From: Roseibium salinum
GTDB taxonomy: Bacteria > Pseudomonadota > Alphaproteobacteria > Rhizobiales > Stappiaceae
Direction: 5' to 3'
Assembly (NCBI RefSeq): GCF_026240905.1
Contig: NZ_JAPEVI010000001.1
Span: 248,001-312,000 of the forward strand
Length of the DNA: 64,000 nt
Shown here: positions 50,959-59,493 of the stretch, one piece after another
Layout: each line of letters starts with the position of its first letter
Position numbering within the stretch: position 1 is the stretch's first letter
Position numbers and translations under genes: made by a program
The notes under the pieces: generated by a model
Told to the model about the DNA's origin: nothing
Databases searched by the model: none
The model's input: only the letters and a program-made list of their open reading frames with translations

Positions 50959-52874
50959 AACGCCTGTCCTATTCCCACGTAAACAGCAAAATCGGGGTCT
51001 CCGGTGCGTTTGTCGAGCGGCACGCCCACGTCCAGACGGATCGGGCCGAAGCCGGTATCGTAGCGGATGCCCGCCCCGGCTCCGACCCGCAGATCGTCGC
51101 CGACCTCTGGCCAGGGCTCTGCGCCGACTTGAGCGGCGTCGATGAACCCGACGACGCCGAACTTGTCGGTGGCCCGCACCCTGAGCTCGGCCGAGCCTTC
51201 GATCAGCGAGCGGCCACCGGTCGTGACCCCGAATGTTTCCACGCCGATGGTGCGATAGCCGTAGCCGCGGACCGACCCGCCGCCGCCGGCGAGGTAAAGT
51301 TTGTCCGGCGGCAGGTCGGCAATCGACGGGCCGCTGATCGAGCCGACTTTCAGACGCCCGGCAAGCACCACCCGGTCTTCCGCTCCCAGGCCGGCATAGG
51401 CACGGCCTTCCGCGGTCAGCTTCAGGGCCGTGTTGCCCTGCACGAATTCATAGAACGGCTCGACCGCGCCCTCAAGGTATAACCCTTCCGTCGCATTGGT
51501 CTCGCTGTCGCGTCCGTCATAGGTGAGCGCTCCCGCAAGACCGAGGGTGGTGAAATCGCGTTCGCCAAAAGCGTCGTCCTCGAAATGCCCCTGGCTGGCC
51601 TCAAGGAAGATGCGCCCTGACAGATCGTCGCCAAAGATGTGCCGCAGACCGATGGCTCCGGAAATTCCGGTGCGCGTATAGACGTCGAGAACCTCGCGAT
51701 CGCCGGCGAGCGAGGCGACGAAGCTGGTGTCGCGTGTGAGAAAGCCGGGCCGGGTGAAGGTGGCGCCGACATGGTAGGTCAGTTCCTGCGGATCGATCGT
51801 CTCGCCGAGCCCGGTCATCTCTGCGTCCAGCCGCAGCCGTTCCGCGTGGCCGAACAGATTGCGATGGACCCAGAATGCCTCGGGTCCGAATCCTTCGGTG
51901 GTCGAATACGAGGCGCCGACGCCGAAAGTCCGCGCCAGCCTTTCCTGGACGGTAATCCCCATGGGCAGCTGGCCGCCCGCGCGGATGGGGCTGTCGCCCT
52001 CCACGATCACGGTTCTGAAAACGTCGAGCCGGGACAGTCGCTTGCGCGCCTTTTCGAGATCGTCGGGATCGTACTCTTTGCCGGGCTCAAGTCCCGCCAT
52101 CCAGGCGACGAAGGCCGGGTCCATCCGCTCCGTACCCTCCACGGAGACGGGGCCGTAGAAGGCCTTCGGTCCGGGGCTGACCGTGATCTCTGCGTCGATC
52201 CGGTCGGTGGTATGCTCTGCAACCACCCTCTGCCCGGCGATTGCCGCATCGGCGTGGCCCTGCTCGCGCCAGGCCTCAACCGCGAGCCTCCCCGCCTTTA
52301 GAATAGTGGTGGAAGGTGCGACCACGCCCTCCGTAAAGCCGGCCGCCGCGGGATCGGTCACCACGTCGTCCTTTGCGGTCGCCGGCGGCGCCTGGTTGAC
52401 AATGTTCGCCTGGCCGAAGGCGAAGACCGGGCCCGGCTGGATCGTCACCACGACGCGGGCCGGGTTCGCAAATTCCGCGTCCGGCCGCAGCTCCGCGGCT
52501 TCGCGTCCGTCAATCGTGATCGTGATGGTGCCGGCGTAGCGGGCTTCGGCGTAGAGCGTGTCTAGCAGTCGCCGGTACTCCCCGCGCGCCATAGCGACGA
52601 GCCCTGCGGGGCCTGAGGCGGGTTTGTCGCGGTCTCTCCACAGGATCGACGTGCCCTTCAGGGCGTTCTCGACCTCGCCATTGCCGGCGACCTGGAATTC
52701 GAGCTCGTAGTCCTGGGGCGTGCCGATGGTCTCTTCCTCGGCCTCCTGCTCGAAGAATTTGAAGCCAAAGATCTCGAAGGCGTGCAGGGGCGTTGCGAGC
52801 AGCATCAGCAGCACGAACGCCGGCATGAAGTATCGTCTGTAGCGCCCGCGATGCGGTCTCTTGCTTCCGCTCAA
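50955..52874 (-). CDS. tamA: TamA-like BamA-family outer-membrane protein
   Basis: 639 residues. A hydrophobic signal (FMPAFVLLMLLATPLHAFE) precedes POTRA-type domains (about residues 40-280) and a C-terminal 16-strand Omp85 barrel. The barrel has the conserved lid-loop motif GGGGSVRGYGY and DLPPDKLYLAG before it, and the C-terminus ends GIGQAF with a terminal aromatic residue. The start TTG 52874 follows GGGAGGGAGG closely; an internal ATG 52826 would leave only a short signal. It works with TamB in outer-membrane biogenesis. The pair is a conserved operon in Proteobacteria. Confidence 0.92.
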   Translation of the reverse strand: MSGSKRPHRGRYRRYFMPAFVLLMLLATPLHAFEIFGFKFFEQEAEEETIGTPQDYELEFQVAGNGEVENALKGTSILWRDRDKPASGPAGLVAMARGEYRRLLDTLYAEARYAGTITITIDGREAAELRPDAEFANPARVVVTIQPGPVFAFGQANIVNQAPPATAKDDVVTDPAAAGFTEGVVAPSTTILKAGRLAVEAWREQGHADAAIAGQRVVAEHTTDRIDAEITVSPGPKAFYGPVSVEGTERMDPAFVAWMAGLEPGKEYDPDDLEKARKRLSRLDVFRTVIVEGDSPIRAGGQLPMGITVQERLARTFGVGASYSTTEGFGPEAFWVHRNLFGHAERLRLDAEMTGLGETIDPQELTYHVGATFTRPGFLTRDTSFVASLAGDREVLDVYTRTGISGAIGLRHIFGDDLSGRIFLEASQGHFEDDAFGERDFTTLGLAGALTYDGRDSETNATEGLYLEGAVEPFYEFVQGNTALKLTAEGRAYAGLGAEDRVVLAGRLKVGSISGPSIADLPPDKLYLAGGGGSVRGYGYRTIGVETFGVTTGGRSLIEGSAELRVRATDKFGVVGFIDAAQVGAEPWPEVGDDLRVGAGAGIRYDTGFGPIRLDVGVPLDKRTGDPDFAVYVGIGQAF

Positions 52875-53326
52875 ACCTCCCTCCCCTATGCGGTCGAATA
52901 CGCTCTACTAACCGCTGAACGGAACGCAAAACGAGCGAGGAGGAAACGTTCCGACCGTTACCGGTCCTGGAAGTTCCGCCGGACCGTTTCGCCGTCCGGG
53001 TTCAACAAAGAGGCTCACGCGGCCTTTCATGCGCATTCCCGTTCGCATGTCGCACTCCTGATTGTTATGCGCGCGTGAGCGCAAAATCAAACAGCACATC
53101 ATGCCTTGCTCGTTGCGGCCTTCACGGGTGGCGCATTTGAGAACGCTCAACCTAGGCCTGAGGTTCGTCTTCTGTCAAATCATTCGTGAGGCGTTTGGAG
53201 CAAGATTTTCTCCGAAAGACAGGGCCGGATCAGATAACAACCGGCTTGAAGTCCGGCGGTTGACGTTCGATGGTATCCACACCTGACGGAAGAAGCCGTC
53301 AGCAGCCCTGAAACAAGGAAATCTCA
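52875..53326. other. Divergent intergenic region, no gene supported
   Basis: 452 bases between the TamA start and the SDR start. I find no credible coding frame, tRNA or hairpin terminator. The half near 53165-53190 is less GC-rich (ctgtcaaatcattcgtgagg) and could hold promoter elements. The ribosome-binding site of the SDR is AAGGAAATC just before 53327. Confidence 0.5.
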
Positions 53327-54094
53327 ATGAACCCGTCCCTGTTCGACCTGTCCGGCAAACGGGCACTGATCACCGGTTCATCGCAAGGGATCGGCTATGC
53401 CCTTGCACGCGGTCTGGCGCAGGCCGGTGCCGAAATCGTCCTGAATGGCCGCAACCCGGAAAAACTCGCTGCCGCAGGCTCGCAGCTCCGGTCCGAGGGG
53501 TTTACCGTTCACGAGCTGGTGTTCGACGTGACCGATCACGAGGGAGTGCGTTCGGCGGTGGATGACTTCGAGGCGGCGACGGGTCCGATCGACATCCTGG
53601 TCAACAATGCCGGCATGCAACACCGCACCCCGCTGGAGGATTTTCCGGCCGACGCCTTCGAGCGTCTTCTTCAGACGAATATTGCTTCGGTCTTTCATGT
53701 CGGACAGGCGGTCGCGCGGCACATGATCAAGCGCGGAGAGGGAAAAATCGTCAATATCTGTTCCGTACAGACCGCATTGGCGCGGCCCGGCATCGCGCCT
53801 TACACGGCAACCAAGGGGGCCGTGGCAAACCTGACCAAGGGAATGGCGACGGACTGGGCGAAATACGGGCTGCAATGCAACGGCCTCGCGCCCGGCTATT
53901 TCGATACGCCGCTCAACGCGGCCCTGGTGAATGATCCGGAATTCAGTGCATGGCTGGCGAAACGAACGCCCGCCGGTCGTTGGGGCAAGGTGGAGGAACT
54001 GGTCGGCGCCTGCGTTTTCCTGTCCTCAATGGCGTCTTCCTTCGTCAACGGGACGACCATCTTCGTCGACGGCGGTATTTCCGCGTCGCTGTGA
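53327..54094 (+). CDS. SDR, gluconate 5-dehydrogenase-like
   Basis: 255 residues with close resemblance to IdnO/Gno-type gluconate 5-dehydrogenases: LFDLSGKRALITGSSQGIGY at the N-terminus, NNAGMQHRTPLEDFP in the middle, YTATKGAVANLTKGMATDWA for the catalytic YxxxK region, and FVNGTTIFVDGGISASL at the end. It reduces 5-ketogluconate or a similar keto sugar acid reversibly. It has no operon partner here; the adjacent CBS gene is on the other strand. Confidence 0.88.
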   Translation: MNPSLFDLSGKRALITGSSQGIGYALARGLAQAGAEIVLNGRNPEKLAAAGSQLRSEGFTVHELVFDVTDHEGVRSAVDDFEAATGPIDILVNNAGMQHRTPLEDFPADAFERLLQTNIASVFHVGQAVARHMIKRGEGKIVNICSVQTALARPGIAPYTATKGAVANLTKGMATDWAKYGLQCNGLAPGYFDTPLNAALVNDPEFSAWLAKRTPAGRWGKVEELVGACVFLSSMASSFVNGTTIFVDGGISASL

Positions 54095-54202
54095 TGGGCG
54101 CTTCAATCCTCATGCCGTCGGCCCGGCCCTGCACGCGGCACGCCGGCTGATTTTACAGGGCCGCGTTCCGGGCGGTCTGCGCGCCGGAAACCGTCCTGCC
54201 CC

Positions 54203-54640
54203 CTACATCTTCGAGCCCTGCATGTAATGCACGAGCTGCTCGATGTTGAACTCTCTGTCGGCGATGATGCTCTTGAGGAGGTCGCCCATGGAGATGATGC
54301 CGAGCAGCCTGCCCTTCTGAAGGACCGGCAGGTGGCGGATCTGCTTGTCGGTCATCAGCGCCATGCAGGCTTCGGCGGTCTGGTCCGGTGCGACATAGAT
54401 CAGGTTTCTTTCCATGACGTCGCGCAGGGGCGTTGTCGGCGAGGTTCGTCCCTTCAGAAACACGTCACGGGCATAATGGCGCTCGGAGAAGATGCCGACC
54501 GGGCGCTGGTTCTCCATGACCAGCACCGCGCCAATCTCTTTCTCCGCCATCATCCGGATGGCGTCTTCGACCGTATCTTCCAGGTGAACGCTATGGACCT
54601 CGTGGCCCTTCGTATCGAGGATGTGTCGGACCGTCGTCAT
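54203..54640 (-). CDS. CBS domain pair protein
   Basis: 145 residues consisting of two CBS domains: VHSVHLEDTVEDAIRMMAEK with GAVLVMENQRPVGIFSERHY, then IYVAPDQTAEACMALMTDKQ with RHLPVLQKGRLLGIISMGDL. ATG 54640 follows GGAGGAG by seven bases. Stand-alone CBS pairs bind adenine nucleotides and act as energy sensors. It appears to be a single-gene unit. Confidence 0.92.
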   Translation of the reverse strand: MTTVRHILDTKGHEVHSVHLEDTVEDAIRMMAEKEIGAVLVMENQRPVGIFSERHYARDVFLKGRTSPTTPLRDVMERNLIYVAPDQTAEACMALMTDKQIRHLPVLQKGRLLGIISMGDLLKSIIADREFNIEQLVHYMQGSKM

Positions 54641-54855
54641 GATGATACTCCTCCAGCCGACAGCGCTTTGATTTTGCTGGCATAAGGCCGCCCGGCCGCA
54701 TTGACACCGGTCAGGCGCCGGCACTTCCGCCAAAAGGAGTGGCCGGAGACTGCGAGCACGGCGCTTCCGCCTGACCGCTGGAGCCAGCATTATAGCAGCA
54801 GCGAGGCATCATGCCCATGGGAGGGGTTTTTCGCCGTCTCTTGCGGCCGAGGTGT

Positions 54856-55998
54856 TCAGACCGCGGCGAGCGTCTTCTTGGGGTCGTAGAACGGCCGCTC
54901 GACGATCGTGGCCCGGGTGGGACCGGAACCGGTGACGACTTCGGTTTCCGTGCCGGCAACGGCATGGTCCGCCGAGACCATCGCCAGGGCGATGTTCTGT
55001 TCGAGCCGCGGCGAATAGATCGCCGAGGTGACCTTGCCGATGGCGGCCTCATCCATATTGACGGGCCAGAACGTGGTATTGGGTCCTTTCAGCGGCGGGC
55101 CATCGATGATCAGGCCCACCTGCTTGCGGCTCACGCCTTCCTGCCGGATACGCCGCAGCGCGTCCTTGCCGATAAAGGCGGCCTCCATGTCGAGGTTCAC
55201 CAGCCGGTCGAGCCCCAGTTCGTAAGGGTTCGTGTCGATGTCCGCGTCCGCGCGATAGGACAGCATCCCGCCTTCGATGCGGCGGATCGTCGACGTGTGG
55301 CCGGGCTTCAGGCCAAATGGCTCACCCGCCGCCATGATCTTTTCCCACAATTCGTCGCCGCGCGATCCGTCCCGCAGGTAAAGCTCGTAACCCAGTTCGC
55401 TGGACCATCCGGTGCGGGACACGACCAGCGGAATACCGTCCAGTTCCACTTCGCGCAGCCAGTAATAGCGCAGGTCCATGATGGTTTCGCCAAAGAGCGC
55501 TTGCATCACCTCCCCGGATTTCGGGCCCTGCAACTGCAGTGGCGAGACGTCCGGTTCGCGGATCGTGACATCCATGCCCGAATGCAAGGCAACCCCTTGT
55601 GCCCAGAGAAGGATGTCGCTGTCGGCCAGCGACATCCAGAAATGGTTGTCCGCCAGGCGCAGCAGGATCGGATCGTTGAGGATGCCGCCCTCCGCGTTGG
55701 TGACCAGGATGTACTTGCATTGCCCGACGGCCATTTTCGACAGGTCGCGCGGGGTCAGCATCTGGGTGAATTCGGCCGCATCCGGCCCCGTGATCTCGAC
55801 CTGGCGTTCGACCGCCACATCGCACAGGATCGCGTCGTTCACCAGGTTCCAGAAATTCTGTTCCGGATCGCCGAAATCGCGCGGGATGTACATGTGATTG
55901 TACACGGAGAACGCCTCGGCGCCCCAGCGGACCGTTGCGTCGAAAAAGGGGGATTTGCGGATCTGTGTGCCGAAGCCGAAGTCGCCTGATTGCGCCAT
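54856..55998 (-). CDS. DmdA-like aminomethyltransferase (GcvT family)
   Basis: 380 residues. The protein has the GcvT fold and shows stretches shared with the DMSP demethylase DmdA: SVYNHMYIP, DVAVERQVEITG, TPRDLSKMAVGQC, LNDPILLRLADNHFW and LADSDILLW, LQLQGPKSGEVM. Other DmdA positions differ: RTGWSSELGYELYL instead of a WSKQGG-type stretch, and RRIEGGMLSYRADADI rather than a SYGND-type one. It probably transfers a methyl group from a sulfonium or N-methyl substrate to tetrahydrofolate. I place it beside, not inside, the DmdA clade. An Lrp-type regulator lies directly upstream on the same strand. Confidence 0.82.
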   Translation of the reverse strand: MAQSGDFGFGTQIRKSPFFDATVRWGAEAFSVYNHMYIPRDFGDPEQNFWNLVNDAILCDVAVERQVEITGPDAAEFTQMLTPRDLSKMAVGQCKYILVTNAEGGILNDPILLRLADNHFWMSLADSDILLWAQGVALHSGMDVTIREPDVSPLQLQGPKSGEVMQALFGETIMDLRYYWLREVELDGIPLVVSRTGWSSELGYELYLRDGSRGDELWEKIMAAGEPFGLKPGHTSTIRRIEGGMLSYRADADIDTNPYELGLDRLVNLDMEAAFIGKDALRRIRQEGVSRKQVGLIIDGPPLKGPNTTFWPVNMDEAAIGKVTSAIYSPRLEQNIALAMVSADHAVAGTETEVVTGSGPTRATIVERPFYDPKKTLAAV

Positions 55999-56158
55999 TT
56001 TCTCACCCGTCTGCCCCGATCGCCGGACCGGCCGTGGGCTGTTTGAACCGGATTCGTGTCTATCATCGGGTGCGCCCCGATTGTGGTCTGAAAACGTGCC
56101 GCCGAAAGACCGATCGGACTGTTCTGGGGCGCTCGGCAGACTGACCGGTCCGCGTCTG

Positions 56159-56650
56159 TCACTTGCCGGTTCCGGCCGTCAGCTTCGCAATGTCGGGCCG
56201 CGTGGATTTCACCGTGCGCGTCACGATATAGGTCATGTAGCGCTCAATCCCCAGTTCGGCGACGAGCATGGAGTCCATCAGCTGCTGAAAGGCCGCGAGA
56301 GTCGGGCTGACGACCTTCAGGACATAGTCCATTCCCCCGCCTGTGGCGATGCACTCCGTGACCTCGTCGAGCTTGCCGACATGGTCCTCGAAACGGGTAA
56401 AATCGGCCTTGCGGTGGCTCGCCAGCGAGATGGTCACGATGACCTGGGTGAAGTCCCCGATGCGGTCAAGCGCGATGTCCGCGTGATACCCGTGGATGAG
56501 CCCGGCCGCCTTCAGTTTGTTCAACCGGGCCCAGCAGGGGGTGGGCGACAGGTTGACGACCTCTGCAAGCCTGGTCTTGCTCAGTTGGCCGTGCTTCTGG
56601 ACCGCGCTGAGGATGCGTATGTCGGTGGCATCAAGACTTGTTCTCTTCAT
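56159..56650 (-). CDS. Lrp/AsnC family transcriptional regulator
   Basis: 163 residues. The N-terminal helix-turn-helix is LDATDIRILSAVQKHGQLSK followed by RLAEVVNLSPTPCWARLNKL. The C-terminal RAM (ligand-binding) domain has FTQVIVTISLASHRKADFTR, VTECIATGGGMDYVLKVVSP and YIVTRTVKSTRP. Lrp-type proteins sense amino acids and form octamers. It is upstream of the DmdA-like gene (160 bp apart) and divergent from the persulfide dioxygenase; the first is the more likely target. Confidence 0.92.
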   Translation of the reverse strand: MKRTSLDATDIRILSAVQKHGQLSKTRLAEVVNLSPTPCWARLNKLKAAGLIHGYHADIALDRIGDFTQVIVTISLASHRKADFTRFEDHVGKLDEVTECIATGGGMDYVLKVVSPTLAAFQQLMDSMLVAELGIERYMTYIVTRTVKSTRPDIAKLTAGTGK

Positions 56651-56865
56651 TCCGCCGGAGCTTTCTTTTCATCTGCCGACAGCATTGGCCAACATCCTTC
56701 AGGAAGCAACGCCCCTCTTGCTGTTTTGCGGCCGGGGTGAAGTCTCCTGACCCTGACGGGCGCCGCCGACCCGGAACCTTTCCCCTTCTGAAGGTGTTGG
56801 AGGACGACACCTCAATCGAGCGCCGCGCCAACCGCGGTGCGCAGACGCCAGAACGGAGAATTCAC

Positions 56866-58266
56866 ATGACGGTCCGTTTCGAACAGTTCCTGTCCGAAGG
56901 GGTGGCGGCCTGCTCCTATCTTCTGGGCGACGATGCCGAGGGTGTGGCCGCCGTTATTGATCCGCGGCCGGACACCGACGTCTATCTGGAAGCCGCGCGG
57001 CGCCTGGGCGTCGCAATCACCCATGTATTCGAGACACACATTCACGCCGACTTCATGAGCGGGGCACGTGAACTGGCAGACCGTCTTGGCGATGAGGCCA
57101 GGCTCTGCGTCAGTGTCGAGGGCGGTGCTGAATACGGCTTTCCACATGAGCCTGTGCGCGACGGCGACCGGTTCACTTTCGGCGGCCTCACCATGGAGGC
57201 GCGGTTTGTCCCCGGCCATACGCCCGAGCACCTTTCGTTTCTCCTCCACGAGACCGAGCGCGACGAGCCGTGGGGCGTCGTCACCGGTGACAGCTTCTTT
57301 GTCGACTCGGTGGGCCGGCCCGACCTTCTGGGAGAGGAGCAAACCGACGAGCTGACCGAGGCCCTCTTCCACACGGTTCACGACTTCTACCTTAAGCTCG
57401 ACGACGGCGTCATCATCTATCCTGGCCATGCAGCCGGGTCTGCCTGTGGCCCGGATATCGGCGACCGGCTTTCCAGCACGATCGGTTATGAGCGCCGGCA
57501 CAATCCTTACGCCCGCATCGGTGACCTGGACGCTTTTCGTGAAGCGATAACGCAGAACGCTCCGCCGGTGCCCACACACTATCCGCGTCTCAAGCGCGTC
57601 AACGCCGAGGGGCCATCGGTGATCGGCCGCCTGCCGAAGGCGCCTGCCCTGCCTCCGGAAACATTCGCCAAGGCCATTGAAGCCGGTTCGCAACTGCTCG
57701 ACACGCGCGATATGCAAGCCTTCGGTGCCGGACACATTGCCGGAGCCTTGAACATCGGTGCCAGGCCGGAGCTTTCGGTGTGGGCCGGCTGGCTGCTCGA
57801 TCCCCGGAAACCGATCTATCTGGTTGTCGAGGACGACGAGGATCTGCCGCGCGTCGTCACGCTTCTGTGGCGCACCGGCTTTGTGGAGTTTGGCGGATAC
57901 CTGGCCGGCGGCATCGCCTCCTGGCGCGAGAGCGGGCGGCCAATGGCCAGGATCCCCCAGGTGCCGGTACACGAACTGAACACGGCCGATCCCACCGTCC
58001 AGCCGCTCGACGTGCGCAGCGAAGACGAGTGGCAGGACGGCTTTATCCCCGGCGCTTGGCATGTGTTTCTGGGCGAGTTGCGGGAACGCCTCCCGGAGCT
58101 CGACCGCCATCAGCCATACGCCACCTACTGCGCCAGCGGTTTTCGCGCCAGCATGGCTGCCAGCATTCTTGCGGCCGCGGGCTTTGAACGCGTGTGCAAT
58201 GTGCCGGGCAGCTGGATGGCCTGGAAGGGTGCCGGATTGGATATCGAAACACAGGAAGAGAAATAG
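56866..58266 (+). CDS. Persulfide dioxygenase-like metallo-beta-lactamase protein with two rhodanese domains
   Basis: 466 residues. The N-terminal domain is an ETHE1-type metallo-beta-lactamase fold: THIHADFMSG gives the HxHxD site (His58, His60, Asp62), with PGHTPEHLSF and YPGHAAGSACG. Two rhodanese domains follow. The first (about 270-350) has no Cys at the active-site loop (IYLVVEDDEDL). The second (about 370-460) has Cys422 in TYCASGFRAS. This layout matches CstB-type enzymes, which oxidise persulfides to sulfite and thiosulfate. ATG 56866 was chosen at the start of the fold. A DUF442-type phosphatase follows 10 bases later. Confidence 0.92.
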   Translation: MTVRFEQFLSEGVAACSYLLGDDAEGVAAVIDPRPDTDVYLEAARRLGVAITHVFETHIHADFMSGARELADRLGDEARLCVSVEGGAEYGFPHEPVRDGDRFTFGGLTMEARFVPGHTPEHLSFLLHETERDEPWGVVTGDSFFVDSVGRPDLLGEEQTDELTEALFHTVHDFYLKLDDGVIIYPGHAAGSACGPDIGDRLSSTIGYERRHNPYARIGDLDAFREAITQNAPPVPTHYPRLKRVNAEGPSVIGRLPKAPALPPETFAKAIEAGSQLLDTRDMQAFGAGHIAGALNIGARPELSVWAGWLLDPRKPIYLVVEDDEDLPRVVTLLWRTGFVEFGGYLAGGIASWRESGRPMARIPQVPVHELNTADPTVQPLDVRSEDEWQDGFIPGAWHVFLGELRERLPELDRHQPYATYCASGFRASMAASILAAAGFERVCNVPGSWMAWKGAGLDIETQEEK

Positions 58267-58276
58267 GAAATACACC

Positions 58277-58729
58277 ATGCAGGACGCAATCCGGATCAAC
58301 GACCGGTATACCGTCGCCAGGTTCGCACCGACGGGCGGGGCCATCCGTCAGGCGGCCGACGAGGGATACAGATCGATCGTCAATCTGAAAACACCGGACG
58401 AGAAGCAGGAGTTGCCCCCTGCCGAGGAAGGCCAGATCGTCCGGGAACACGGCCTGTCCTATGTCCACCACCCCGTCGCCGGCGAAAACCTCTCGAACGA
58501 GACGGTCGACTGGTTCCGCGAGCTGGTTGAAGAGATTCCCGGACCTGTCCTCGTACATTGTGCCAGCGGCAAGCGTTCGGGAGCGCTGGTCATGATGCAT
58601 ATGGCCGTTCAGGAAGGACTGTCCGGACAGCAGGCGATCGAAAAGGCGGCCTCCCTGGGCTTTGAGTGCGACACACCGCAGCTCGAGGGCTTCGTACGCA
58701 AATATGTTGAACGGCGCACGGCTGTCTAG
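58277..58729 (+). CDS. DUF442-type dual-specificity-phosphatase-like protein
   Basis: 150 residues. The phosphatase loop HCASGKRSG (His94, Cys95, Arg100) fits the HCxxGxxR pattern. INDRYTVARFAPTGGAIRQA at the N-terminus is typical of the beta-lactamase-hydrolase-associated DUF442 domain. In Blh proteins this domain is fused to an ETHE1-like metallo-beta-lactamase that removes sulfide; here it is a separate gene following one. The role in sulfide handling is known only by association. It probably shares the transcript with the persulfide dioxygenase. Confidence 0.9.
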   Translation: MQDAIRINDRYTVARFAPTGGAIRQAADEGYRSIVNLKTPDEKQELPPAEEGQIVREHGLSYVHHPVAGENLSNETVDWFRELVEEIPGPVLVHCASGKRSGALVMMHMAVQEGLSGQQAIEKAASLGFECDTPQLEGFVRKYVERRTAV

Positions 58730-58802
58730 GTCGGCGTTCTTCGGCTTTCGGCCCACATAATTGACGCTCCCCTCCAGCGGCGCGCTTCAACCTTGCGCCG
58801 TA

Positions 58803-58850
58803 TTGACAAATCGACATGTCGTACTTAGTTAGTGAGTAATAACTAACTAA
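58803..58850 (+). promoter_or_regulatory. Promoter and TetR-type operator
   Basis: A perfect -35-like TTGACA lies at 58803-58808. Downstream, TTAGTTAGT (58825-58833) and ACTAACTAA (58842-58850) form a perfect inverted repeat of 9-bp arms with an 8-bp spacer, in a distinctly AT-rich segment. The operator would cover the -10 and transcription start region of the TetR gene, 13 bases before its ATG. A smaller palindrome CGACATGTCG is at 58812-58821. Autorepression of the whole operon by the encoded TetR protein is the simple reading. Confidence 0.7.
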
Positions 58851-58863
58851 AGCTGAGTGCCCG

Positions 58864-59493
58864 ATGTCTGTCAGAAAGACCGCTGAAGAGCGAAAAGACG
58901 AAATCCTAGAGGCGGCGCTGCACCTGTCCGACGAAGTCGGTCCGGACCGCCTCTCGACGGAGGCGATCGCGCAGCGCGTCGGTCTGACACAGCCCGGAAT
59001 TTTCCGGCACTTTCCCACCAAGCAGTCCATCTGGCTCGGCGTTGCGGAAAAGATCTCGATGGCGATGCAAGCCGGTTGGCGTCGTGCGCTCGGGACCAGG
59101 GAGGACGCGGAAGATCGTCTTCCCTCTCTGGTGCTGGCGCAGCTGAAACTCATCCAGTCAGTGCCCGGCATACCCGCGATCCTGTTTTCCCGGGAACTGC
59201 ATGCGGAGAACGACCTGCTTCGCAAGGCTGTGCTCGGTCTGATGAACAACTTCAGGAAAGCCCTTTCAGCCGAGTTCAAACGCGGCCAGGCCGACGGCAA
59301 ATTCCGAGGTGATCTCGATCCTGATGATGCCGCACTGATCCTGATCGGACTTGTCCAGGGGCTGGCGGTACGCTGGTCGTTGAGCGGACGGACTTTCGCG
59401 CTGGTCGATGAAGGCTCCAGGTTTCTCGACATGCACATGAGATTTTTCCGCGAGCCAGCTCAGGCACCTGCAACATCGGAGAAAACGCAATGA
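58864..59493 (+). CDS. TetR family transcriptional regulator
   Basis: 209 residues. The N-terminal DNA-binding region is typical: RKDEILEAALHLSDEVGPDR, then STEAIAQRVGLTQPGIFRHF and PTKQSIWLGVAE. The all-helical C-terminal domain binds the inducer. It is the first gene of the exporter operon; its stop overlaps the adaptor start (ATGA). A 26-bp inverted repeat right before its start is the probable binding site. Confidence 0.94.
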   Translation: MSVRKTAEERKDEILEAALHLSDEVGPDRLSTEAIAQRVGLTQPGIFRHFPTKQSIWLGVAEKISMAMQAGWRRALGTREDAEDRLPSLVLAQLKLIQSVPGIPAILFSRELHAENDLLRKAVLGLMNNFRKALSAEFKRGQADGKFRGDLDPDDAALILIGLVQGLAVRWSLSGRTFALVDEGSRFLDMHMRFFREPAQAPATSEKTQ

